Source: Piscibacillus sp052246295
GTDB lineage: Bacteria; Bacillota; Bacilli; Bacillales; Alkalibacillaceae
DNA: 64,000 nucleotides
Assembly: GCA_052246295.1 (NCBI GenBank)
Contig: JBQQCO010000020.1
Direction: 5' to 3' (one strand)
Part shown: one piece after another, positions 1 to 8,223 of the stretch
How positions within the stretch are numbered: the stretch's first letter is position 1
Layout: each line of letters begins with the position of its first letter
Notes under the pieces: model-generated
The model's input: only the letters and a program-made list of their open reading frames with translations
Told to the model about the DNA's origin: nothing
The model's database searches: none
Translations under genes and position numbers: made by a program

Positions 1-190
1 TAGATAGGGAAGCGCGAAATGTCGATTGGGAGCGTGGAAATTTAGATAGGGAAGCGCGAAATGTCGATTGGGAGCGTGGAAATTTAGATAGGGAAGCGCG
101 AAATGTCGATTGGGAGCGTGGAAATTTGGATAGGGAAGCGCGAAATGTGGATAGAGAACGTGGGAATGTAGATAGGAAAGCTCAAATTAT
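1..190. repeat. 21/42-bp tandem repeat array
   Basis: Three nearly identical 42-bp units start at 1, 43 and 85, followed by a decayed fourth unit to about 190. Each 42-bp unit is itself two diverged 21-bp halves, with shared cores GATAGGGAA and GATTGGGAG. The array touches the window edge, so its full length is unknown. It contains no unique spacers and is not a CRISPR array. Similar short-period intergenic arrays recur at 3392 and 51617 in this window. Confidence 0.9.
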
Positions 191-215
191 AGAGGCCGTC
201 AGAAAGCAACAGTAA
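3..215 (+). other. Open frame through the repeat array, 5' truncated, coding status doubtful
   Basis: One forward frame is open from the window edge to a TAA at 213-215 and translates the repeat into seven-residue units alternating DREARNV and DWERGNL, ending in a non-repeat tail KAQIIEAVRKQQ. Because 21 is divisible by 3, an open frame across the repeat costs nothing and is weak evidence for a gene. The tail beyond the repeat stays open for about 12 codons. No start or ribosome-binding site can be judged since the 5' side lies outside the window. It may be the end of a heptad-repeat protein or simply non-coding DNA. Confidence 0.25.
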
Positions 216-286
216 ACCTGGCACTGTTGAAACATCTTAGTCGGCGTGATAAATTAACGTTTCTTGTGCGTTTCTTATACATATAA

Positions 287-323
287 GTAAAGCGTCCGTT
301 ATGAATTAACGGACGCTTACTTT
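287..323. terminator. Intrinsic terminator after the ytxH-like gene
   Basis: A perfect stem AAGCGTCCGTTA / TAACGGACGCTT (290-301 with 307-318) sits next to the stop codon of the minus-strand ytxH-like gene. It is followed by ACTTTTTA on the plus strand and by a TTTACTTAT run on the minus strand, so it can work in both directions. Confidence 0.75.
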
Positions 324-698
324 TTATACTTCTTGTTTATTGTCATCTTTTAGCTTATCTTCAAGCTCTCTGATACTATCTTCAATTTGTTTTAAATGCT
401 CTTGTAAGTTCTCTTGATGTGGTTCAATGGTTTCTTTCCAGCTTTCTATTGAGACTTTAATATCTTGAGATAAGTCTTTTAATAAAGCTGCGCCTTCTTT
501 AGACGTTTGAGTTAATTGGTTTTTAAGGTCTAATCCATCTTCTCTAATTTGTTGAGCTATATCACGTAATCGATCACTCTGGTCCTTAACCTTCGTGCGT
601 AATTCTTCGCCAGAACTAGGAGTGGTTAGAAGTGAAACAGAAGCTCCAACAGCACTTCCAAATAAGACACCTAGTAATAATGATTTACCACTTGCCAT
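324..698 (-). CDS. YtxH-domain protein (YhaH-like)
   Basis: A 124-residue protein. An N-terminal hydrophobic, glycine-rich segment (about residues 5-25, GKSLLLGVLFGSAVGAS) followed by TPSSGEELR is the hallmark of the YtxH family. The rest is a long charged amphipathic helix or coiled coil. YtxH proteins are small, membrane-attached general-stress proteins of Firmicutes whose biochemical role is unknown. I chose the ATG at 698 because AAAGGAG lies eight bases upstream; an in-frame ATG 18 bases earlier overlaps that site. It neighbours hit, as yhaH does in B. subtilis, which supports the assignment. Confidence 0.8.
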   Translation of the reverse strand: MASGKSLLLGVLFGSAVGASVSLLTTPSSGEELRTKVKDQSDRLRDIAQQIREDGLDLKNQLTQTSKEGAALLKDLSQDIKVSIESWKETIEPHQENLQEHLKQIEDSIRELEDKLKDDNKQEV

Positions 699-773
699 CG
701 TATCGACTCCTTTCATTGATACTTCTATTATACCCGTTTTTTACTCGATTGTTTAGTGTGTATTTGATGTGAT

Positions 774-1190
774 TTACATATGAGCATTAATTTTTTTAGC
801 GATTTCTTCTAGTTTTTCTGGTGAGGATTCTTCCCATACAGTCCACTTGGATTTGAACCCATCATTTTCATCATAACGAGGGATTAGATGTAAGTGAAAA
901 TGGAATACACTTTGATCGGCAAATGACCCATTATTGTTTAACATATTCATTCCCTTAGGTTCATAAGCTGCCTTAATGGCATTTGCTACTTTTGGTACGG
1001 CTTTGAATAGATTTGATGCCGTTTCTTCATCTAGTTCATAGATATCTTGTTGATGATTCTTAGGAATGACTAGTGTATGACCTTCAGTTACCTGACTAAT
1101 ATCCAAGAAGGCATATACATGCTCGTCCTCATAAATCTTAGCGGAAGGAATCTCTCCGTCAATGATTTTACAAAAAATACAATCTGACAT
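774..1190 (-). CDS. hit: HIT family nucleotide-binding protein
   Basis: A 138-residue histidine-triad protein. The N-terminal CIFCKIIDGEIP zinc-binding-type start and the C-terminal HFHLHLIPRY triad (H-x-H-x-H) are intact. Members hydrolyse or bind nucleoside phosphoramidates and dinucleotides such as adenosine derivatives in the cytoplasm; the physiological substrate in Bacillus is not firmly established. It lies divergent from ecsA across about 146 bp, exactly the hit/ecsAB arrangement of B. subtilis. An AAGGAGG-type site precedes the ATG at 1190. Length is normal for the family. Confidence 0.93.
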   Translation of the reverse strand: MSDCIFCKIIDGEIPSAKIYEDEHVYAFLDISQVTEGHTLVIPKNHQQDIYELDEETASNLFKAVPKVANAIKAAYEPKGMNMLNNNGSFADQSVFHFHLHLIPRYDENDGFKSKWTVWEESSPEKLEEIAKKINAHM

Positions 1191-1336
1191 AAATTAAGTC
1201 CTCCTTATGCATATTCTTAACAATTATTTTAACGTAAGGTGTTGTCGAATAACAGAAGAATACGTCATTTCTATTAAATCTATCCAAATTTTTGGTATGA
1301 TAAACAGTAGTGATATAGAAAGAAAAGAGGGATGAC

Positions 1337-2074
1337 ATGAGTGATTTATTAACGATAGAAGATTTAGTAGGTGGATATACACAACAAAACGTTTTGCATG
1401 GTATTTCTTTTGATGTAAAACAAGGTGAAGTAGTTGGCTTAATTGGCCTTAATGGAGCGGGTAAGAGTACAACGATAAAACATATCATCGGCTTAATGAG
1501 TCCTAAACAAGGTTCTATTAGAATAAATGGGCGTACAGTGGCTGAAGATTTAGAACAATACCGTCGAGAGTTTGCATACATACCTGAAATGCCAATGTTA
1601 TATGAAGAACTAACATTAGAAGAGCACTTGAGATTAACGGCGATGGCTTATGGAATTGATGAACGAACGTATCAAGAACGAACTGAGTTTTTGTTAAAAG
1701 AGTTCCGTTTAGATACTAAGAAAAAGTGGTTTCCTGTTCATTTTTCAAAAGGGATGCGTCAAAAAGTTATGATTATGTGTGCCTTTTTGGTTAAACCATC
1801 CCTTTATATAGTGGACGAACCTTTTGTTGGGTTAGACCCTCTTGGTATTCAGTCTTACTTAGATACTATGAACGAAATGAAAGAACAGGGTGCAGGTGTT
1901 TTAATGTCAACACATATCTTAGCAACTGCAGAGAAGTATTGTGATCGGTTTGTGATTTTACATCACGGGAAAATTAGAGCATTTGGTACTTTAGAGAAGC
2001 TACAACAAGAGTTTAACATGCCAAATGCTAGTCTAGATGATATTTATGTTCAATTGACAAAGGACGATGCATAA
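1337..2074 (+). CDS. ecsA: ABC transporter ATP-binding protein EcsA
   Basis: A 245-residue ABC ATPase. Walker A is GLNGAGKST (about residues 37-45), the signature is the variant FSKGMRQK that is typical of EcsA, and Walker B is LYIVDEPFVGLDP. With EcsB it forms a membrane ABC complex. In B. subtilis, ecs mutants are defective in protein secretion, intramembrane proteolysis by RasP and competence. A good ribosome-binding site (AAAGAGGGATG) lies upstream. Its stop overlaps the ecsB start (TAATG), so translation is probably coupled. A TATGAT -10-like box at 1296-1301 suggests its promoter. Confidence 0.95.
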   Translation: MSDLLTIEDLVGGYTQQNVLHGISFDVKQGEVVGLIGLNGAGKSTTIKHIIGLMSPKQGSIRINGRTVAEDLEQYRREFAYIPEMPMLYEELTLEEHLRLTAMAYGIDERTYQERTEFLLKEFRLDTKKKWFPVHFSKGMRQKVMIMCAFLVKPSLYIVDEPFVGLDPLGIQSYLDTMNEMKEQGAGVLMSTHILATAEKYCDRFVILHHGKIRAFGTLEKLQQEFNMPNASLDDIYVQLTKDDA

Positions 2075-3294
2075 TGGATACAAATCAATTATGGAAAGAA
2101 CGTTTTGGTTTTCACGTTAAAATGTTAAGTCGTTATTTAAGGCTGATGTTTAATGACCACTTAGCATTTGCGTTAATATTTTTTGTAGCGGGTGGGGCTT
2201 ACTTCTATCAACAATGGCTAGAAGGTGTGCCTGACACTTTTCCTGTTGATTGGATTATGGCTGTGGTTTTAGGTCTATTATTAGCTCATAGTCCTGTTCG
2301 AACGTTTTTTAAAGAAGCAGATATGGTATTTCTACTTAGTGTTGAAAACCGATTAAACCCTTATATTAGAAATGGAATGGTTTATAGTCTGATTATTCAA
2401 GGTTATTGGGTTGCCGTTTTCCTATTTGTTTTTTCACCACTGTATTTGAAAATTTATAGTGGAACAGATGCAAAGTTCTTACTGGTTATGTTAGTGGTTC
2501 TTTTGGGGGTAAAGCTGGTCAACTTATTAGCGGTATGGTTTTTGGATAAAACTCGAGATCGTCGTCTTCAATATCTAGATGTGGCAGTCAGAGCTGCAAT
2601 CAACATTATGTTAATTTATTTCTTAGTTAATGGTGAGCTATTTTATGTTGCTATTGCGACAGCATTATTGATTGGCGTTGCTTTTCTTAACTATTGGAAT
2701 GTATATCAGAAGTATAGCTTACCTTGGGATGTACTAATTGAAAAAGAGGAAGCAAGACTACAATTGTTCTATCGTATGGCAAACTTATCTACTGATGTGC
2801 CTGATTTAAAACGTAAGCCGAAGAAACGCCATGCTTTGGTTAATTTAGTAACTAAGTCGATTAAGTATAATCAATCCAGTACGTACATTTATTTGTATTT
2901 TATTACGTTCATCCGAAGCGGTGATTATTTTGGCATGTATTTAAGGCTAATTGGATTAACGATATTCTTTATTTTCTGGGTTCCATTATTTTGGGGTAAA
3001 TTGATTTTTGCGGTTTTGTTTTTGTTTGTAACAGGATTTCAGTTTATTACGATTTACAATCACCACAAGACATTGGATTGGATTCAATTATATCCAGTAC
3101 CAGATCACTTAAGGAGAAAAGCTGTTCATCAGTTAATCTTCTTACTTATGTTGGTTAAGGTCATTGTATTGTTCTTGTTATTCATCGTGGCAAGTGACCT
3201 TATAGGGGCTGTAATCTATGGAGGGATTGGCTTAGCGTTCACGCTACTATTTGAAAATTTCTACGTGAAATCAAGAATCCGTAAGATGAGCTGA
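2074..3294 (+). CDS. ecsB: ABC transporter permease EcsB
   Basis: A 406-residue polytopic membrane protein with about eight hydrophobic segments separated by basic loops, including the cytoplasmic RKPKKRHAL stretch near residue 250. Length and position directly after ecsA match EcsB, the membrane partner of EcsA. The ATG overlaps the ecsA stop by one base. In B. subtilis a third gene, ecsC, follows; here a terminator and a repeat block follow instead, so ecsC is missing from this locus. Confidence 0.93.
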   Translation: MDTNQLWKERFGFHVKMLSRYLRLMFNDHLAFALIFFVAGGAYFYQQWLEGVPDTFPVDWIMAVVLGLLLAHSPVRTFFKEADMVFLLSVENRLNPYIRNGMVYSLIIQGYWVAVFLFVFSPLYLKIYSGTDAKFLLVMLVVLLGVKLVNLLAVWFLDKTRDRRLQYLDVAVRAAINIMLIYFLVNGELFYVAIATALLIGVAFLNYWNVYQKYSLPWDVLIEKEEARLQLFYRMANLSTDVPDLKRKPKKRHALVNLVTKSIKYNQSSTYIYLYFITFIRSGDYFGMYLRLIGLTIFFIFWVPLFWGKLIFAVLFLFVTGFQFITIYNHHKTLDWIQLYPVPDHLRRKAVHQLIFLLMLVKVIVLFLLFIVASDLIGAVIYGGIGLAFTLLFENFYVKSRIRKMS

Positions 3295-3298
3295 ATCT

Positions 3299-3337
3299 AA
3301 AAGTGTATGCCGATTCTCAATTGGTGTACACTTTTTA
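3299..3337 (+). terminator. Intrinsic terminator after ecsB
   Basis: A stem AAAAGTGTA...TACACTTTT (with an additional GCC/GGT pairing inside) ends in CTTTTTAATAA, just downstream of the ecsB stop. Confidence 0.75.
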
Positions 3338-3391
3338 ATAATTAGTTGGAAGAGTTTTTTATAGAACCATTTAATTAATGATGAATGGGCG

Positions 3392-3475
3392 AACACCAAT
3401 AGAAATGAAATTAACACCCATAAGAATGGAATTAGCACCCATAGACTTACCGTAACCACCTATGGAAAAACAAGT
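3392..3475. repeat. 21-bp period repeat block, four units
   Basis: Four imperfect units start at exactly 3392, 3413, 3434 and 3455, beginning AACACC, AACACC, AGCACC and ACCACC. Units 1 and 2 share most of the pattern CACC-ATA-GAATG-AATTA, and units 3 and 4 are more decayed. It lies between the ecsB terminator and the promoter region of the next gene. Together with that terminator it fills most of the 312-bp gap 3295-3606; I see no gene there. Confidence 0.8.
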
Positions 3476-3606
3476 CATTGACCGTCTCAATAGTTATAAT
3501 TTTTAATTTAGTACATTAATGCGTTTATTCGTTGTTATTCACAAAAGCAGTAACGAGTGTTAAAATCATCAAGGTTTAGTATTCAACAGGAGAGAGGAAG
3601 ACATAG

Positions 3607-4461
3607 ATGGTAACAAGACATAGTGGACGAGTCCCTTTATGGCAGCAATTATTTTATATCATCGTTGGTTCGGCAATTGTGGCTTTTTCTTTTAATGGCT
3701 TCTTACTACCCAACTACATTGCAGCAGGTGGGGTTAGTGGAATCAGTACCATTACAGAGTACCTTTTTAATATAGAGCCTGCTTATGTTATTTGGGGAGT
3801 AAATGTACCAGTATTATTATTAGCCTTCTTTTTAATCGGAAAAGCATCAGCTTTTAGATCCGTTGCAGGATCATTAGTTTTACCTTTTTTCGTTTATTTA
3901 ACTCGTAACATAGAGCCTATTTCAGAAGAGGTTATTCTGGCTTCAATATTCGGTGGAGTTGGGGTTGGAATTGGGCTTGGAATAGTTTATCTTGGTGACG
4001 CTTCAACAGGTGGTACGTCCCTTATAGCACAAATGATTTACAAGTATTCTAGTTTATCATTAGGGGCAAGCTTAGCAATCATTGATGGAGTTATCGTATT
4101 AACAGCTATAATCGTTTTTGATGTAGAGTTAGGTTTATTTGCATTGATTGGATTATTCATGACCAGTAAGTCAATCGATTTCGTTCAAACCGGTTTTAAT
4201 CGAACGAAAGCTACTCTTATTGTTTCTGGAAAGCACCGAGAAGTACAGCAAGCGATTTATGAAAAGGTTGATCGTGGTGTGACACGAATATCTGCGCAAG
4301 GTGGATTTACTGAGCAGGATCGACCTGTTCTAATGTGCGTGGTCAATCAAACAGAAATCAGTAAATTGAAAAGAACAATAAAAGAAGCGGATGATGAAGC
4401 ATTCGTCATTGTTATGGATTCATCTGAAGTATTGGGAAGAGGCTTTTACCAAACGACTTAA
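3607..4461 (+). CDS. YitT family membrane protein (DUF161/DUF2179)
   Basis: A 284-residue protein with five to six transmembrane segments in its first ~200 residues, containing the family's glycine-rich motif GDASTGGTSLIAQMI, then a soluble C-terminal DUF2179 domain (from about residue 215, KREVQQAIYEKVDRGVTRI-like). Function is unknown for the family; transport has been proposed. GGAGAGAGG precedes the ATG. A paralogue of the same length is encoded at 45617-46471. It stands alone between the repeat block and the ybjQ-like gene. Confidence 0.9.
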   Translation: MVTRHSGRVPLWQQLFYIIVGSAIVAFSFNGFLLPNYIAAGGVSGISTITEYLFNIEPAYVIWGVNVPVLLLAFFLIGKASAFRSVAGSLVLPFFVYLTRNIEPISEEVILASIFGGVGVGIGLGIVYLGDASTGGTSLIAQMIYKYSSLSLGASLAIIDGVIVLTAIIVFDVELGLFALIGLFMTSKSIDFVQTGFNRTKATLIVSGKHREVQQAIYEKVDRGVTRISAQGGFTEQDRPVLMCVVNQTEISKLKRTIKEADDEAFVIVMDSSEVLGRGFYQTT

Positions 4462-4524
4462 GAGGATTTATTCATTATTATGTTGAATAGGTGAAATAGC
4501 CTAATAATGAAAGGGTGTAATGTA

Positions 4525-4839
4525 ATGATTGTCACAACGACTAATCATGTTGAAGGACGAGAAATTGAAGAATACGTTGATTTAGTTACAGGGCAAACGA
4601 TTATGGGTGCTAATGTTGTTCGAGATTTTATGGCAAGTATTACAGACGTTGTTGGCGGTAGAAGTGCTCAATATGAGAACAAACTTAATCAAGGTAAGGA
4701 AATTGCGATTAAAGAAATGAAAAAGGAAGCCGCTGATCGTGGTGCGAATGCTATTGTTGGAATTGATTTAGACTTTGAAACATTAAGAGATGGAATGATG
4801 ATGATTGTCGCAAGTGGGACAGCAGTAAAATTGAAATAA
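4525..4839 (+). CDS. YbjQ family (DUF74) heavy-metal-binding-domain protein
   Basis: A 104-residue protein with the characteristic family start MIVTTT and core VTGQTIMGANVVRDF, and the later GANAIVGIDLDFET. YbjQ proteins form pentamers with a dodecin-like fold; the family name mentions heavy metals, but a function has not been shown. The ATG at 4525 is preferred over an upstream in-frame ATG because AAAGGGTG lies seven bases before it. A terminator follows immediately. Confidence 0.9.
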   Translation: MIVTTTNHVEGREIEEYVDLVTGQTIMGANVVRDFMASITDVVGGRSAQYENKLNQGKEIAIKEMKKEAADRGANAIVGIDLDFETLRDGMMMIVASGTAVKLK

Positions 4840-4842
4840 AGT

Positions 4843-4873
4843 AAAAGCCTCGCGAAACCTCGCGAGGCTTTTG
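4843..4873. terminator. Bidirectional intrinsic terminator
   Basis: A perfect GC-rich stem AAAAGCCTCGCG / CGCGAGGCTTTT with a six-base loop lies between convergent genes (ybjQ-like on plus, amidohydrolase on minus), with U-runs on either strand. Confidence 0.9.
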
Positions 4874-4884
4874 TAGCTAGCATA

Positions 4885-6060
4885 TTAAGAATGGTCCTCT
4901 TGATATTTTCTATACCCATGTAATAGAGCTTTTGCCGCTATTGGTAATGCTTCTTCGTTAATATCAAATTTAGGATGGTGGTGTGGATAATCATGACCTT
5001 CGATTTGAGCACCAGTAAAGAAGAATGTACCAGGGCGTTCTTCTAAGTAATAAGCAAAATCTTCCCCGCCCATGACAGGTGGCACTTCATTAACTTCTTT
5101 AATTCCTGGAATGATAGTTCCTTCGTTTAAATAATAGTTAGTTTCGGATTCATGGTTAATGACTGGGGGATATCCTTTTACATAATCAAAGTCATAATCG
5201 GCATCATAGCTTTCGGCAATACCTTTAATGATTTTCCCCATCTCATCAATCACTTGATCTTGAACATCTTTATCTAGGTAGCGAACTGTTCCTTGTAATC
5301 TTGCGGTATCAGGAATGACATTGAATGCTTCACCAGCTTCAATGACACCAATGGTTAGTACTGCTGATTGTAGAGGATCTAATCGTCGACTAACAACTTG
5401 TTGTAACTCCACAATCGCTTGACCAGCCATCATGACGGGGTCTTTTGTTTGATGTGGCATAGCACCGTGACCACCTTTACCTTTAAAGATGATTTCAAAT
5501 CGGTCTGCACCACCCATGAAAGGTCCACTCCTTGTTTCCATTGTATGAAGAGGTGATGTTGCCCATAAGTGGGTTCCAAACACAGCATCTACTCCCTCTA
5601 ATGCCCCTTCATCAATCATTGGTTTCGCTCCACCTGGGGCATACTCTTCTGCTGGTTGATGTAAGAAAACCATAGTTCCTTGTAACTCATCTTTGAAAGG
5701 TAGTATCGCTTCAGCTACAGCTAACAAACTCGCTGTATGCCCATCGTGTCCACAGGCGTGCATGACGCCATCAACTTTAGATTTATAAGGTACATCATTT
5801 TCTTCTTGAATCGGAAGTGCGTCAAAATCAGCTCTTAAGGCAACGGTTTTACCTGGTTTGCCACCTTCAATTCTCGCCACTATTCCATAGCCACCAATAT
5901 TGTCTTTATAAGGTATTCCTAGTTCATCATATCTTTTAGAAATATACTTGGCGGTTTCTTTTTCTTCAAACGATAATTCGGGATGTTGATGTAAATAACG
6001 TCGGTCATCAACCATACGGTTATATAATTGATCTATTTCTTTATAAACTTTATCCCACAT
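4885..6060 (-). CDS. yhaA: M20 family N-acyl-L-amino-acid amidohydrolase (YhaA-like)
   Basis: A 391-residue cytoplasmic metallohydrolase of the M20D/aminoacylase type. The metal site motif ACGHDGHTAS, the catalytic QPAEE motif, GTHLW and the C-terminal GGEDFAYY are intact. Members remove N-acyl groups from amino acids or N-acetyl-diaminopimelate-type substrates; which one cannot be told from sequence. Its place beside the hit-ecs block matches yhaA of B. subtilis. Length is standard. It is transcribed divergently from liaF. Confidence 0.88.
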   Translation of the reverse strand: MWDKVYKEIDQLYNRMVDDRRYLHQHPELSFEEKETAKYISKRYDELGIPYKDNIGGYGIVARIEGGKPGKTVALRADFDALPIQEENDVPYKSKVDGVMHACGHDGHTASLLAVAEAILPFKDELQGTMVFLHQPAEEYAPGGAKPMIDEGALEGVDAVFGTHLWATSPLHTMETRSGPFMGGADRFEIIFKGKGGHGAMPHQTKDPVMMAGQAIVELQQVVSRRLDPLQSAVLTIGVIEAGEAFNVIPDTARLQGTVRYLDKDVQDQVIDEMGKIIKGIAESYDADYDFDYVKGYPPVINHESETNYYLNEGTIIPGIKEVNEVPPVMGGEDFAYYLEERPGTFFFTGAQIEGHDYPHHHPKFDINEEALPIAAKALLHGYRKYQEDHS

Positions 6061-6171
6061 GCTCTAGCCTCCTATTCCCATAATTAAATTGAGTATATCA
6101 GAAAAATAAAAAATTGATAAACAATCGTGACTCTCAGACTAGAGACTGAGATTAAAACAATCTCAAGGATG

Positions 6172-6200
6172 TTACAAAGAATAAATAAAAATAGTATGAT
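6172..6200 (+). promoter_or_regulatory. Candidate sigma-A promoter of liaFSR
   Basis: TTACAA (6172-6177), a 17-bp spacer and TATGAT (6195-6200) lie about 88 bp before the liaF start. Just upstream (6130-6165) are two short inverted repeats, CTCAG/CTGAG and TGAGAT/ATCTCA, that could be regulatory, but I do not recognise a known LiaR box. Confidence 0.5.
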
Positions 6201-6287
6201 AGAATTACTTAAATATTTGAAATGAATGAATTTTTTATTTAAAGGATAATCAATTCTTATGACGAATAAAATTTGTAGGTGAGTTGA

Positions 6288-7163
6288 ATGTTTAATAAAT
6301 TATTTTCAAAGCTAGCCAAATGGACGATTGCACTTATACTTATTAGTTTTGGAGTTGTACTAATCTTACAAAATTTGAGTATTATTTCCTTGGAAATGTC
6401 GAATGTTGTCTGGGAATCATGGCCTATAATCATTGTTTTAATAGGTTTGATTTCTTTTTCAAATTATTTCATTCCGTACAAGTCAGGTAGTTGGAAGTTT
6501 GGGTCATTTCTTATAGTGTATGGGGCATTACTTTGGGCTGGTAATTTTGACTATATTGAATTTGGAATTATTGATGTGTGGAAATTATGGCCGTTAATCT
6601 TAGTTTATATCGGAGCGAATATATTGACAGGGCGAAAAACTGTATCTATTTATGTGGATTCTAATGAAGACAATCACATAACAAAAGACAATGAATTTAT
6701 AAAAACCCAATCTGATGACGATCGCTCTGCATATGATGAAGATGTTGAGTCTTCTAAGAAAGATAAGAAGAAGGGCCGTTATTATCATCATTATAAGAAA
6801 CAAAGACATTTCATTTCAGATATAAACTATTCTAGTGAAAATTGGGAAGTAAAGGATATGGATATGTGGACAGGGATTGGAGATCTCTATTTTGATTTTT
6901 CCAGAGCCTATATCCCTAACCAGGAAACAAAAATACGATTACGTGGCTATATAGCAGATATTCATATGAAACTTCCTGAAAATGTTGCATACAAAATACA
7001 CGCCAGTGTGAAAATTGGTGAAGCAACAATCTTTAATCAAAAGGGAACAGGTCCAATCGGCGGACCCGTAACTTATATTTCCGATGACTATGAGACGGCA
7101 TCTAAAAAGATTGATATTTATATGGATTATAAAATCGGAGATATAACGGTTAATTACGTATAG
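6288..7163 (+). CDS. liaF: LiaF-like cell-envelope stress modulator
   Basis: A 291-residue membrane protein. About four hydrophobic segments fill residues 10-115, then a highly charged, histidine-containing linker (KKGRYYHHYKKQRHF near 165-180), then the soluble LiaF C-terminal domain, which begins FISDIN and ends in a beta-rich region. In B. subtilis, LiaF keeps the LiaS kinase silent until cell-wall antibiotics act on lipid II cycling. The next two genes, liaS and liaR, follow with 11-bp spacing, which confirms the assignment. The effector genes liaI, liaH and liaG found in B. subtilis are not next to it. Confidence 0.88.
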   Translation: MFNKLFSKLAKWTIALILISFGVVLILQNLSIISLEMSNVVWESWPIIIVLIGLISFSNYFIPYKSGSWKFGSFLIVYGALLWAGNFDYIEFGIIDVWKLWPLILVYIGANILTGRKTVSIYVDSNEDNHITKDNEFIKTQSDDDRSAYDEDVESSKKDKKKGRYYHHYKKQRHFISDINYSSENWEVKDMDMWTGIGDLYFDFSRAYIPNQETKIRLRGYIADIHMKLPENVAYKIHASVKIGEATIFNQKGTGPIGGPVTYISDDYETASKKIDIYMDYKIGDITVNYV

Positions 7164-7174
7164 GAGCGGTGTAG

Positions 7175-8212
7175 ATGCTAAAGAAGCTCAAGGGTATTCG
7201 CTTTCAGATGATGCGAACGGAATTGTATATTATATATTTTTCGTTACTGATTATTTCACTTATTTCTTTCTTTACTTATTCAGTGTTTGAACCTGATTGG
7301 TTACATTTAGAAGCCATTTTCTTCCTTTTAATCATGATTATTTTGGTTATGACACCTATCGGATTATATGTCATCTTTAAACAAACTAAATATATCAAAG
7401 ATCGTCTTCATGCTTTTTCAATCTTTGTATCGATGCTTCAGCAAGGTAAATATAGCGCGAAACTATTTCTAGAAGAGTCTGAAGATGAACTAGATAATTT
7501 CACTGAAGAACTAAACGAGTTAGCGAAAAAGATGAAAGATCAAGTTAATACACTTCAAAGATTAGCTGATGAAAAATCGGAATTTGCGCAGCAAGCTCAT
7601 ATTGCTGCAACGATGGAAGAACGCCAACGACTAGCTCGCGATTTACATGATGCGGTAAGTCAGCAGTTATTTGCACTGACTATGATGTCTCAAGCTACTG
7701 TTAAGTTAATTGATAAAAAACCAGATCATGCTAAAAAACAAATTGAAGAAATATCAGAGATGGCTCTACAAGCGCAAAACGAAATGAGAGCGTTGTTGTT
7801 ACATTTAAGACCAATTTACCTTTCTGGAGAGGCTTTACATGAAGGGATTATTAGATTGATAGAAGAATTAAAGAAGAAATCAACATTACATTTTGATTTA
7901 GATATTGATGAAATAGATTTATCACAGTCTAAGGAAGAACATCTGTTTAGAATGATTCAAGAGGCTTTATCAAATATTTTACGGCATGCCAATGCACAAA
8001 ACGTAAAAGTCGAATTAAAAAATCGAGATCAAGAGATTTTTGTTCATATTGATGATGACGGTATTGGCTTTAAAGCTAACGAACAGTTAGAACAAAGTAC
8101 GTCTTACGGATTACAAACGATGAAAGAACGATGCGAGGAAATAGGTGGAACGTTTCGAATTAAATCCCAAGAAGGTCAAGGAACTTATATTGACATAAGG
8201 ATTCCAAAATAG
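7175..8212 (+). CDS. liaS: Sensor histidine kinase LiaS
   Basis: A 345-residue NarL-type kinase. Two transmembrane helices (about 15-35 and 47-70) enclose a very short extracellular loop, typical of intramembrane-sensing kinases. A HAMP-like and coiled-coil linker leads to the HisKA_3 motif ERQRLARDLHDAVSQQL, with His158 as the likely phosphoacceptor. An ATPase domain follows with NILRHANA, DDDGIGF and GLQTMKER boxes. It senses envelope stress under LiaF control and phosphorylates LiaR. It ends 11 bp before the liaR start. Confidence 0.92.
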   Translation: MLKKLKGIRFQMMRTELYIIYFSLLIISLISFFTYSVFEPDWLHLEAIFFLLIMIILVMTPIGLYVIFKQTKYIKDRLHAFSIFVSMLQQGKYSAKLFLEESEDELDNFTEELNELAKKMKDQVNTLQRLADEKSEFAQQAHIAATMEERQRLARDLHDAVSQQLFALTMMSQATVKLIDKKPDHAKKQIEEISEMALQAQNEMRALLLHLRPIYLSGEALHEGIIRLIEELKKKSTLHFDLDIDEIDLSQSKEEHLFRMIQEALSNILRHANAQNVKVELKNRDQEIFVHIDDDGIGFKANEQLEQSTSYGLQTMKERCEEIGGTFRIKSQEGQGTYIDIRIPK

Positions 8213-8223
8213 GAGTGGTGTAT

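Noticed and set aside
1..190. Tandem repeat as a CRISPR array
   Set aside because: Units follow each other directly without unique spacers, and there are no cas genes.
1168..1581. Minus-strand open frame across the hit/ecsA promoter
   Set aside because: Antisense to ecsA, no ribosome-binding site and no recognisable protein features.
3271..3459. Minus-strand 62-codon frame with WVLI repeats
   Set aside because: Arises from the 21-bp repeat block and the terminator; no ribosome-binding site. Listed as repeat instead.
6120..6170. Short inverted repeats upstream of liaF as a terminator for yhaA or liaF
   Set aside because: No U-tract in either direction and the region is upstream of both divergent genes; kept only as possible regulatory sequence.
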